Positions 34,047-44,390 of a stretch of 64,000 nt of DNA are shown here, piece after piece. The position numbers were made by a program, and so were the translations under genes. Origin of the DNA: Hypholoma sublateritium FD-334 SS-4 (Eukaryota > Basidiomycota > Agaricomycetes > Agaricales > Strophariaceae). The notes beneath the pieces are model-generated. The model was not told the DNA's origin. It saw only the letters and a list, made by a program, of their open reading frames with translations, and searched no databases. The stretch is taken from contig KN817519.1 of NCBI GenBank assembly GCA_000827495.1, positions 450,462 to 514,461 of the forward strand, given 5' to 3'. How positions within the stretch are numbered: the first letter of the stretch is position 1; each line of letters begins with the position of its first letter.

Positions 34047-34195
34047 AGGATTTTGGCGTTCAAGTCGTAAAAATCGACCAGTGCGTATATTTATAACCGG
34101 GAAAGGACGAGGCAAGATTTCCAAAATCGGAATGAACAACAGAAAATTATCAAGGTCAATTGCTGGTACCCAGTGCCACCGTTACTGCTACTATA

Positions 34196-35849
34196 CTAAT
34201 CTGACTCGGACCCGTCATGCCAGTGGTCCAGGTAGAGCCCATCATATTCTAAATACGAGTCGTAGTCCCACTGGTCCTCCCGTTGGTCGTCATAGCCGTA
34301 GTCATCTTCTTCAAAGTCGTCAATCAATCCATGATCAATCAATCCATTGGCTAGTACACTTTCCCGCGAACCCTTGACGGTCAAGTAAGCGCCCAGAACA
34401 TCGATGGCCCGGGGTTCCACTGTCTCGTTTGCAGGCAATATAAGAGTAGTCGGGCAGCCCAACGTTGGTTTAACGGCCAGTACGCATTGCGAGAAGGCTT
34501 TGCAGACAAGGAAGACACTGGATAGCGACTCTTCTGCTAAAATGATGGTGATTGATCTGAATTTTTTGGAGTTCAGGATATCCATTACTGTGATCCTCGA
34601 GCCGAGAGGGGGGTGGTCAATTTCAAGGTCTATGCCTTGCGGAAGGGAGATGATGAATGAGGCTTCGTTCCACACGGAATTATTTGCGAGAAAGAGGCGG
34701 AGTTTCTTGAGATTGCGCAGCCCGTGGCACTGGTATACGGCACTATTTTGATTCTCCGTTACATCCAACGCAGTGACAAAGATTTCCCGAGGGTTTGCTA
34801 TTTCGACATATTCGAGATTGCTCATAATCTTCGGCAAGTATAAAAAGGCACCCATTTCCAGATGCCGCAGGGAAATTGCGAGTGCACGAAGATTCGTGGA
34901 AGGGTATAGTCTCGCCAGTTCGGCATCGCTGGCGCCCTCCAAAGAATTCTGACGAGCAGTGTCGATGTCGCTATCATCGAATGCGATCTGTTCAACGTCC
35001 CTGATAATTAGAGTCCGTAACTGGGGGAATTCACGAAAAATGCTGTGAAGCATCTCCAAGCTGGGCAGTTCAACGCAGGCATTTATCTCAAGACGTTCGA
35101 CGTTGGGTGCCTGCGCAGAAAAGTATGGGAAAAATAGGCCGTTGAGAGTCAAGGAGCGGAGTGCGTGCAGAGTAGCACCCGTGGAAGTCAATGTCGACTT
35201 GAAGCTCGACATGTTCACTACGATCGGAGTGACTGCCTCTACTCGAAAGGCGAGGGTTTCCAGGGCCAGTGGCTGGTGGCGCCTCCAATGCTTGAATATT
35301 ATCTGCGCTTCGTCTACATTGTTCACAATGACACTGAATAATCGAAATCGCGGTAAGTGGGCGGCAAAATCTTCGCAGCTGCCTGCTAATTTATGAATGT
35401 ATACTGGAAAAAACTGGGTGTCCAGGTAGACATCCAATAGGGCGGACTGGGATCTTATGAACGGGTTCAACGCCACTGGGTAGGAACTCATTTTGAGTGG
35501 CTGCCGTATTGTCGTCCAAAGAAGCGGGGTATCCATTACGAAAATCCTCCATTTATTGCAGATAGAGGTTAGTGTGGCTGCCATTTTTCGGTCCATCGCG
35601 TCAGGCAAGCCCAAGAACATCAGAATTTCGAAGAGGACATCATCATAGATAGAGAGGATCGGCGGATGGCCGGAAGACTTTTGCAGCTGAACAGTCAATG
35701 TTCGACCCAGCCATGCGAATGTCAGTCACGCAGAGAAGCATAAAATGTGTATGTATCCTTGCCTTTCCTCTGGTAGACTTGACCTTGGCAGCTGGTGGTT
35801 GGCCATTTGGTTGACGAGATTTTTTTTTCTGGCGACGGGAAGATGGCAT
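34196..35849 (-). CDS. F-box-like / leucine-rich protein, copy 1
   Basis: The long exon 34196..35686 has no ATG before the conserved region, so a short first exon 35784..35849 (MPSSRRQKKKSRQPNGQPPAAK) is added, giving 518 residues. An alternative GC donor 21 nt further on keeps the same frame. An F-box-like motif lies at about residues 27-75 (HPPILSIYDDVLFEILMFLG; WRIFVMDTPLLWTTIRQPL). It is followed by irregular leucine-rich segments (LEYVEIANPR; LRNLKKLRLFLA; NSKKFRSITIIL) and a strongly acidic Asp/Glu/Tyr tail. This layout is common in the expanded F-box families of agaricomycetes, which are thought to recruit targets to SCF ubiquitin ligases; the target is unknown. The first exon and intron are the least certain part. 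Confidence 0.75.
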
Positions 35850-36245
35850 GCTCGAGGCTGTTCAAGATGATCAAGGCAAAAGATGAATCGTTGTCACTAG
35901 TAGTGGGTGTAACTGGTACGGGAATCTGAGTGACGGCAGTCAAAGCTCCAAGAGTTCAAGGTAGTAGCTTGGCGTTGGGAATGAAGGCAAGCGATCTGAG
36001 GGTAGGCGGATCATTTTCACGGGCGCTAATATTTCTCTCACGCGTTTTGTCATTGCAAGGGTGCGACGTATTTTTGACGCATTTCTTATTTTCTACGAAA
36101 CTTTATACCTGATCTGTTGCTCCTATTTACCACACTTCAAATTTACAATTAATTTATATGACACCTAGAGCCCGAACCCGTAAAAAAGAGGAACTGCGAT
36201 GCATACTACGTTTGAGGGGATATCGGGGCGTGTACGTAAATTAGA

Positions 36246-37453
36246 GATGTGATGATTGACCATACCGATTACAGACGTTTGTTTCGTAGCTCCTCCACCT
36301 TTCTTTTCTTTTCTTTTTTTTTTATATCCATTTTATGTCCGTTGGGGCCTTTCCCTATGTCAGACGTCTACGCTATTTTACATCCAATACTATCACGCGT
36401 CGGGTGTTTGAAAACGTACAGTGTTGAAAATTTCCCCATATCTTCAGACCAACATGTTCAATAAATCTGAAAAATTACAGGGTCCTACATCCAGTTCATT
36501 TAAATGCTCTATCAAATTTCCAGGTCCTTCAGAAAGTTGTGCAGGGTATAAATGCAAATTGAAGCTCCACAATTTGACTGTAAGTGATGGCATGTACGTG
36601 ACAAGGGCAGTAATAGCTCAGATGGCTCTGTTTTCTTCGGAAAATTAGTCCATTGAGTTTGGAGTATATTGGGATTCAACTTTGATGAGTACACCATGAA
36701 GATTCATGGTGAATAGTCGAGTGGGACAGTGCAAGGCTCTGCTGCCAATCACTGTGACACATCAAGTTACATACATTTCAAACACTAGGTCTGTTTTGTT
36801 TGCCTTCGATAACACCTCAGAATCAGAATTCCACAAAATAAAAAAATATAGCCATATAGAAGAGAAGCCAGTCTATTAGAACATATAAAAGTGACCGGCA
36901 TATGTTATGTTTGCATGAAGATATGCGGGAGATCAAAAAAATGTTCAAACACCCGACCAGTGATAGTACATGTCTATGCCGCTCTGCCTCGCGTGTGTTT
37001 GTGTATCCGCCTCTCGGTTGTCGTGTGGTGGGCCTGCGTTCGTGGCTCCGGGGTTGGTGGCCCGATTATGTTGGTGTGCGTGGTAGGGTGCATTAGTATG
37101 TGTGTAGAAACGGTGGTACATATGAATTAAATGGAGTGAGAGGATAGAATGTGGGTTGTGGTACAATGGATGGTGACAGGGGGTGCGAAGAATAAATATG
37201 TGGGTGAAAACTGTTCGAAACTTGCCTTGTTGCGCTGTCTATGCCCATTCCTGTCGTTCTTCTTCGACCCCTCCACCTTTCATTATCGAATTCAGCCTTT
37301 TCATTGGTTCACCCTTAGATCTTCCCTGTTCGCACAACGACGGAAGGAATCAATGTATCTGGACCGGCAAACGCTGGACTCTTGCTGGACTTGGGAAAGG
37401 ACGGGGCAAGATTTCAAGAATTAGATTGAACATCAAGATTATCACTTAATATA
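36246..37453. other. Inter-unit spacer, 1.2 kb, no gene
   Basis: No reading frame here is supported. It holds a T-rich tract (36301-36323), a perfect 9 bp inverted repeat with 2 bp spacer (36692-36711) and a G/T-rich stretch (36985-37110). Only its right end (from about 37385) matches the 3' flank of F-box copy 1. Confidence 0.6.
36692..36711. repeat. Perfect 9 bp inverted repeat, 2 bp loop
   Basis: CACCATGAA and TTCATGGTG flank GA. It could be a small hairpin or a binding palindrome, and may equally be chance in a 1.2 kb spacer. Confidence 0.5.
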
Positions 37454-39027
37454 CTAGTCTGACCCGTAGGGATCCTCATTATATTCCGATTCCGATTCCG
37501 AGTGGTAAACACCATGCAGCGCGTAGTAGTCCTCCCATTCCTCGTCCAAGTCGTAGTCGTCTTCAGACTCGACATCGTCGGGTTCATAAAAACTAATGTG
37601 TGTCATTTGTGAGGTATCAATCAATCCATCGGCCACACTTTCCTGGGAGCCCTTGATAGTCAAGTAGGTGCCCAGAATATTGATGACCTGGGAGTCCAAT
37701 GTCTCGTTTGCAGGCAATATAAGAGTAGTCGGGCAGGCTAAAGTTGGTTCAAAGGAGCATACGTATTCCGAGAAGGTCTTGCAAATGATGAAGTTATCTT
37801 GCTCCGACTCTTCTGGTAGAATGATGGTGATTGATCTAAATTTTTTGGAATTCAGGATAGCTATTAGTGCGATTTTCGAGCTAAGAGGGGGGGTGTCGAT
37901 TTCAAGGTCTATGCCTTCCGGAAGGGAACTGATAAATGTAGCTTCTTCCCACACGAAATCTTGTGCGAGAAAGAGGCGGAGTTTCTTGAGATTGCGTAAC
38001 CCGTTGCACTGATCTATGGCGCTGTTCAAGTTTTCCTCCGTTACACCCGCCGACGCCAAAAAATGATCCCGAGGGTTTGCTATTTCGACATATTCAAGAT
38101 TCCTCATAATCTTCGGCAAGTATAGGCCACCCATTTCCAGACGCGGCAGGGTAATTGCGAGTACACGGAGATTCATGGAAGGATATAAACTCGCCACTTC
38201 GGCATCGCTGATACCGTCCAAAGAATTTGAGGGATCAGTGATGACGCTACCATAGAATGCGTACGGTCGGATATCCCTGAGGATTAGAATTTGCAACTGG
38301 GGGAATGTGGAAAAAATGGTTTGAAGCATCTTCAAGCTGGGCAGTTTAACGCAGGAAATTATTTCAAGACGTTCAACGCTGGGTAGCTGACCAGAAAAAT
38401 GGGGGAAAAATGAGTCATTGAGGGTCAAGGCGAGGGTTTTCAGGGACAATGGTTTGTGGTGTGTCCAGTGCTTGAATACTGTTTGGGCTTCAACTGGATC
38501 GTTCACAGTGACACTAAATAATCGAAATCGCGGTAAGTGGGGGGCAATACTTTCGCAGATGCCTACTAATCTATGCAGAGTGTATATTAGAAGAAACCGA
38601 GTGTCCAAGTAGACATCCAACAGGGCGGACTGGGATCTTATGAACGGGTTCAATGTCATTGGATAGGAACTTGTTTCGAGTGGCTGCCGTATTGTCGTCC
38701 AAAGAAGCGGGGTATCCATAACGAAAATCCTCCATTTCTTGCAAATAGAGGTCAGTGTGGCTGCCATTTTTGGGTCCATCGCGTCAGGCAAGCCCAAAGA
38801 CATCATAATTTCGAAAAGGATATCGTCATGGATAGAGAGGATCGGCGGCAGGCTGGAAGACTCTTGCAGCTGAGCAGCCAAAGTTCGACCCAGCCATGCG
38901 AATGTCAGTCAGAGAAGAATAGATGTGTATGTATCCTTGCCTTTCCTCTGGTAGACTTGACCTTGGAAGCTGGTGGTTGGCCATTTGATTGACGAGATTT
39001 TTTTTTCTGGCGACGTGAAGCTGGCAT
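37454..39027 (-). CDS. F-box-like / leucine-rich protein, copy 2 (internal deletion)
   Basis: Exons 38962..39027 (MPASRRQKKKSRQSNGQPPASK) and 37454..38869 encode 493 residues. It is a close paralogue of copy 1: LPPILSIHDDILFEIMMSLG, ICKKWRIFVMDTPLLWTT, SQSALLDVYLDTRFL, LRNLKKLRLFLA and NSKKFRSITIIL all recur. Compared with copy 1 it lacks 32 residues after the KTLAL segment, an in-frame loss of 96 bp. The acidic tail is also rewritten (Ser/Glu/Asp-rich). As in copy 1, the splice from exon 1 is either at a GT site or at a GC site 21 nt further on. The reading frame is intact, so it may still be functional. Confidence 0.75.
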
Positions 39028-39680
39028 CCTCGACTGGCAGGCTGTTCAAGATGATTAAGGCAAAGAGATGAATAGTTGTCACTAGCTGTGGGCGTAACTA
39101 GTACAGAAATCTGAGTGACGGCAGTCAAAGCTCCAAGTTGGCTCCAAGAGTTCAAGGATGTAGCTTGGCGTTGGGAATGAAGACAAACTTGAGACAAACC
39201 ACCTGAGGGCAGGCCAGTCATTTCAATTACGGGCGCTAATAATAATATTTCTCTCACACGTTTTGTCATATTGCAAGGCCATTGAAAGAAGCGCAAGGTG
39301 CGACGTATTTTTGCCGCCGTATTTCTTATTCTCTACAAATATTTATACTCTGCTCTGTTTCTCTTATTTACCATGCTTCGAATTTGAAGTTAATTTATAT
39401 ATGGCTCCTGGAACCCGAACCCGTGAAAAAGAGGAACTGGGATGCATATGAGGGGATATCCGGGCGTGTATGTAAATTAGAGATGTGTAGAATTCGGCGT
39501 TTAAGTCGTAAAAAATCAACTAGATCGTACTTATACTGTGCTAATTACTTAATGCGGCACCTGAAAATTTAACCCGAACCCATAAAAAGAGGAAATGGGA
39601 TGCAGGAGGGGTATCGGGGCGACTGCAATAGGAATAAAACGAAGACAGAAACGCCAGTCACCGAAGGGGGTAGGGTATGC
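39028..39680. other. Duplicated 5' flank and third, partial repeat unit
   Basis: It contains the 5' flank of F-box copy 2, a LAS1-tail-like block (39462-39482) with its following sequence (GGCGTTTAAGTCGTAAAAAA near 39493, compare 34053), and a third partial copy of the CCCGAACCC block (39573-39621). No gene is supported. Confidence 0.65.
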
Positions 39681-41525
39681 TCAAGACTGCCCGGATGAAC
39701 GTGGCCGCTTGCTCAGCTGCCCCGGCTGCCGCACCTGGTGCAGCGCCAGCGGCTCGCTGGCATTCCGTGCGTCGCTCCGGCTGCTCGCGCTCGCACTGCG
39801 CGCCGCTGCCTCCTCGCTCTGCGGCGTGGAGGCGTACGGCGGGTACCGCGGCGGCAGTTCCACGACGTCCGTGCCCTCCTGCGTGTAGATCGTCACCGGC
39901 GGAGCGCTCCCGTCGTGGTGCACCACGTATACGTGCCCCGTATTAGCAGGACGAGGCACGGACGCGAGGGCACCGTCCGAGTACATGGACGTGATGCGCG
40001 CGGGGGGCGAGTACGCAGCCTCCGGTGCGTCAACGGCACGCCCGTGCTCGTCTGGCATCGTAAACGCCTCGACCTGGTATCCTGGGCTCGACGGGAGGCG
40101 GTTGATGAGGGACGAGTTGGAGGTGACGCCCGCCGTCGACGTCGTGGGGACCGAGCGGTACCGCGCGCCGTCGCCCGCGCGCCGCTCGAACATGTTCTCC
40201 GCGCTCGGCGGCATCTCGACGAAGCGGCTTGCTTGGACCTTGCGCTTCAGGTGCCACCGCAGGAAGACGTAGGCGAAGAGGACGCCGACGAAGAAACCCA
40301 CGGCGAGGCCGCCGACGCCCGAGCCGATGGCGATGGGCATGCTGACTTTCTTGGTTGCGCTGGGAGTGGAGTATTTTATTTAAGCAGTGCCATTCGTAGA
40401 GATGTACTTACCTCGTGGTTACGTTCCCAGCCAAGCACTCAATTGTGCCGCCCCCTCCCGCGTGGAGGGGCCCATTTGCCCAGCTAGCACCGGTGCCGTC
40501 GACGAGGCTGATGAAGAATGGCGACGCCCAGTTCAGACTGACTGTCCAGTTGATGGCTTCAATGGAATTGACAGTAATGTTGTAGGGCGGATGCAGTGCT
40601 GGGGCGACCTGAGAGACAATTGGAAGGTCAGATTGATTCGAATTATATGACTCGTAGCAAGTTGACTTGCCGTGAGTGTGAAGGGCGCGGTCCCATTCGT
40701 AGGGGTCAGCTGAATATCGGTACACTGCCATGCCGAGTTAGATGCTTGCTACTTGAAAAAAGAGCATACACTGACCTGATCCACCCAACCGTACTGGGAC
40801 ATGGGTCCGTTGTCGACTACGGCTGCGACGCCCAGCTGCGGCGGAAACGTTACGTTGCCGCATGTCGGCGTCGAGGTCGGAGGGATGACTGTGTACGTCG
40901 CCTGACAACCACCAGTGTTCCCGAATTTGTCGAACATGCAGATTTGGTACTGAGTGCCTGGCGCGAATGGAACGGCCCAGCCCTGCAGAATTGTGAGCCA
41001 TAATTCACATTTTTTGTTGAGAGTACGTACATAGCTGAGAGCATCGCCCACCTCAATAATGAGGGGGGAGAGGTAAACACTAAGCGGCTGGTAAATAATT
41101 GATGTGGGCGGTTCAGAGTGGATGTATCTCACGACGTGTAAACCTGAAGATAATATGGCGCGGTGGGGTTCGGGCTGAGGTGGGTTAGAAAGGGAGATGG
41201 TAAGGCGGTGCGCAGGCTTACCCGGTCGCCGTGCTCCTTGACCAAGTGATATTTATCGTATCACATTGGGCTTCAAAAAGTCAGTAACAGAAGTCATTAT
41301 AACTACGATCATAACACACCCGTAATGGGAGTGGGGAGGGGCTGTCCGGGCACATCCCAATCAAAGAAAAAGGACTGAAAGAAAGACAGTCAGCGCGGGA
41401 GACGCGCACATCAAGGTAACTTGAAACGATCGAACCTGGTCCAGAAAGGGAGTGACGTGGTCTTGCGCTATCGCAAACTCGAGGAACGAGAGCAGGAAGA
41501 CGACAACGCGAGCGGCAGCCCTCAT
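39681..41525 (-). CDS. Secreted-domain single-pass membrane protein
   Basis: Nine exons encode 473 residues: 41436..41525, 41320..41374, 41222..41270, 41133..41174, 41031..41079, 40776..40982, 40671..40724, 40412..40608, 39681..40359. The start Met-Arg begins a signal peptide (ARVVVFLLSFLEFAIAQ). The ectodomain has paired cysteines (QCDTINITWSR; QICMFDKFGNTGGCQATY; TCGNVTF; QCTDIQLTPTNGTAPFTLTV; GTIECLAGNVTT) and Asn-linked sites. One helix follows near residue 258 (IAIGSGVGGLAVGFFVGVLF), then a Lys/Arg stop-transfer and a disordered cytosolic tail of about 190 residues. Intron 40609..40670 starts GCAAGT and must be removed to keep frame. This layout is common in agaricomycetes and has no known function; a surface sensor or wall-linked receptor is possible. 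Confidence 0.8.
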
Positions 41526-41916
41526 TCCGGGACACTGGGGGGACACAGGACGGACAGCGACTTTGGTGGCAAAGGTGGCAGATGTGAGATGATGGCCAGC
41601 AGGCTAGCTGTTTAAACGGTTACACGCGCTTCCTGAAGCTGTTGCGTGCGGAGTGTATGGTGGCACCGCCAGCCCTATCCCAGGTAGTAATTGCGAGGCG
41701 ACGACACAGGAATCCGAAGCAGGCGGGAACTGGCGCAGCGCCCATCGTTTATAAGACGGCGGAGGCGTGCTCCGTCCCTGGAGGCTGTTTAACAACCGCC
41801 CTGGAGAATGGGCTCGGACGCGCGCCTTAGCAATTGATCGGAATCCCGATTTAGAACCAACTGGACGCTTAATTGACCGGCGCGTTCCCGGCGCGTGCCT
41901 GTCTCTCGCAGCCACC
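41526..41916. promoter_or_regulatory. Divergent promoter region, membrane protein / YSC84
   Basis: This is a 391 bp intergenic region between two start codons with no coding signal. YSC84 has a GCCACC context just before its ATG. Confidence 0.4.
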
Positions 41917-43735
41917 ATGAAGCTCATGAAGCTCGCCAATCCGCTCCCCCAGCCGCTCCCCAAAGAATGCGAAAAGGCTGCCAGAATATGTACGTCGCGC
42001 GATGCACCCTCCCTGTCGATATCTGACCGCCCCAGTCAAATCCTTCGTCGACAACGGGAATAACGGACTTGATGGCGTCATCCCCCGCAGCATCCTCGAG
42101 AACGCCAAAGGCTTCGCCGTCTTCACCATCGTCAAGGCAGGCTTCGTCTTCTCCGCCCGAGCTGGCAGCGGCATTGTCATTGCGAGGCTCGACAATGGAT
42201 GTATGTCTTGCTTGAGTTGTCTGTCCTCACTCGGCTCCATTACTGATCGACTCATCCAGCATGGTCCGCTCCTAGCGCCATAGGCACTGCCGGTCTCGGT
42301 CTCGGTGGTCAGGCAGGTGCAGAGATGACGGACTTTCTGATCGTCCTGAATTCCCGTTCCGTGTGTGGTCTTCATCGTTAACAGTATTGCTTATCGGCTC
42401 ATGGCTGGTCTCTTCTCAGGCAATTGTAAGCAAACCCGCAGCAATATCTCTTCATATGACTGATCGCAATCATAGAGGTCCTTCATGGCAGCAGGCTCCC
42501 TGAGTCTGGGTGGAAATATGAGTATTGCACTCGGCCCACTGGGACGTACCGGGGAAGCGTCGGGTGCATTGAACACAAACGGCAAGGTCGCGGCAATGTA
42601 ATCTATTTCTCACACTTTACTTCCTCGAGATATTGACATCTCGTATGTAGGTACAGCTACTCTAAAACACGAGGCCTCTTTGGAGGCATCTCTATCGAAG
42701 GTTCGGTCATCGTCGAGCGCCAAGATGCCAACGTACAGGCATACAACTCCGATGTGACCGCAAGACTTCTCCTTGGCGGCGCACTCGATCCCCCTCCTTG
42801 GGCAAGCCCGCTGATTAAGACCCTCGAGGCATGCGTAGGCATGCCCGGTGGGCGGGAATGGGTTCAGGAAGATGTCCCTCAAACTCCTGGCGGCAGCCCA
42901 TACGCATTCGGCGGGTTGTCTAGCCCCAGTTCAAGCAGAGCGCCCTCGTTCCTGCGGAAGAAGAAAAAGGCAGATCCGGCCGAGTTCCCGCCGACATCTT
43001 GGGGCGAAGAAACCTCGTCCGGCTCCTACTTCTCTGACAGCTCGAAATCGCATTCCCGCAATATTACCTGGGACGGGGGCAAGCGCAGCAAATTCGACAC
43101 CACATTCGAATCCGACTTCTCCCCCAGTCCACAGCCGGTGTCCCAGCGCTCGTCGGAAGACGGCATCAACCCTTTCGCGACGACGACTTCTACGCCGAGC
43201 TTTGGCGCCACGAAGCCGTTCTCCCCGCTTCCTCGATCAGATTTCCAGTCGAATCCGCCGGATTCAGCGCATTCGCGCACATTTTCGTTGGATCAATACA
43301 GAGCCCCCTCTCTCGCCAGCAAGTATTCCAATGATTTCCGTTCCAATGCGGCCACTTCGCCGTCTCTCGGTAAAGCAACGCAGTCGGCAACAGTCCCCCT
43401 GATCAAACCACGCGAGGAACTTACTCGACCTCTGCCTCCCGACGAAGGCATCGCTCGTGCCATCGCTTTGTACAATTTCTCCGCTGTTGAGGTAACTATC
43501 GGATCTCTTTCCTGGTCGTCTCATTTCTGAACAAATTAAACAGGCCGGTGACCTGTCGTTTGGAAAAGGCGACGTCATTGTCATCACAAAGAAGAGTAAT
43601 AGCAGTGACGATTGGTTAGTATCTTAGTCAAGCTTGTTTGTCTTATTGAGTCTGATTTATATACCCATCAGGTGGACGGGAAAGGTTAACGGGCGTCAAG
43701 GGATCTTCCCGGCAAACTTTGTCGAACTCGTCTAG
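41917..43735 (+). CDS. YSC84: Ysc84/Lsb3 actin-binding SH3 protein
   Basis: Eight exons encode 480 residues: 41917..41989, 42036..42200, 42260..42360, 42420..42425, 42476..42597, 42651..43491, 43544..43614, 43672..43735. The N-terminal 220 residues are the Ysc84 (SYLF) lipid- and actin-binding domain: ILENAKGFAVFTIVKAGFVF, SARAGSGIVIARLDNG, GGQAGAEMTDFLIVLNSRS, GGNMSIALGPLGRTGEA, YSYSKTRGLFGGISIEGSVI. A Ser/Pro-rich linker of about 190 residues follows. The C-terminal SH3 domain has ARAIALYNFSAVEAGDLSF, WTGKVNGRQGIFPANFVEL. The protein acts at cortical actin patches in endocytosis. Exon 4 is only 6 nt (Ala-Ile) between two ordinary introns and is needed to keep the block between SRS and SFMAAGS at its family length. 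Confidence 0.92.
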
Positions 43736-44390
43736 CATCTAATCTGGATCTTGCATCTGCGGTCGTCTCTCTTTATGTTGGCTAACTGGATCTGTGGCTT
43801 TACATTTCACTGTATTAGGGCACATCTAACGGACATATCTTACAATCACTGTACTTTCTGTGTATATGTACTCGCAGATAAATGCATCAAGCTATCTCCC
43901 CCCTCATCAATTTCTGGGCGCTCTCTCTGGAAATCAAAGGAAGGCTATTGATAAGTACAACTCAAAGTAGGAGGCGAGTCCATACACCAATTGATGGTAT
44001 TTAAAATGGAGTTACCAGTATTCTCGAATGATAATCTTTTTGTCAAATGTGTGAATTGCATTTCTACAGCCGATGGGAAAAGTGGACTATGCACTGGCAT
44101 GAGATGCGCGAGCATCAGAATAGCCGTGATATAAAAACGAAGTAATAAAAAACGAAGTAATAGGAACCAAATGGTCTTCAAGAATACGGTTATGTACAAT
44201 GGTTGATAAAGATGGCAGCAGCAGCACATGGAAGGAGTGTGTAGCCGAATACATTATGAAAATCGGTAGGTAGCCCAAAAATCCAAGTGAATATAGAACG
44301 AAAAGGAGTGTGATCTAGCAGACGAATGTCTTCCCCTTTCAGGATGTAAATTCGGAAACAGATAGTCAGATGGAGTTCAGGTTGAGGAAC
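43736..44390. other. Intergenic, convergent 3' flanks
   Basis: A 655 bp AT-rich gap between two stops. There is a short direct repeat of AAAACGAAGTAATA at 44136-44162. No gene is supported. Confidence 0.5.

Larger units (their letters stand above)
34020..39625. repeat. Tandem segmental duplication with F-box-like genes
   Basis: Unit 1 runs from about 34031 to 36245 and unit 2 from about 37385 to 39485, each holding an F-box-like gene on the - strand plus about 450 bp of its 5' flank. Shared flank blocks include a GGGCGCTAATA...TTTCTCTCAC segment (36024 and 39232), a CCCGAACCC...AAAAAGAGGAA segment (36171 and 39414, with a third copy at 39573), and GGGCGTGTA.GTAAATTAGAG at the far end (36226 and 39462). 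The last block equals the end of LAS1 (34030). About 1.1 kb of unrelated sequence (36250-37380) sits between the units. Confidence 0.8.

Noticed and set aside
35643..35715. ATG-GCT-GGG start just before both F-box genes
   Set aside because: It is in another frame and hits a stop; the F-box frame has no ATG there, so a spliced first exon is more likely.
36604..36680. tRNA-like string with an AATAGCTCAGATGGCT D-arm look-alike
   Set aside because: The D-arm pairs, but no 5-bp anticodon stem with 7-base loop and no T-arm consensus follow at the right spacing.
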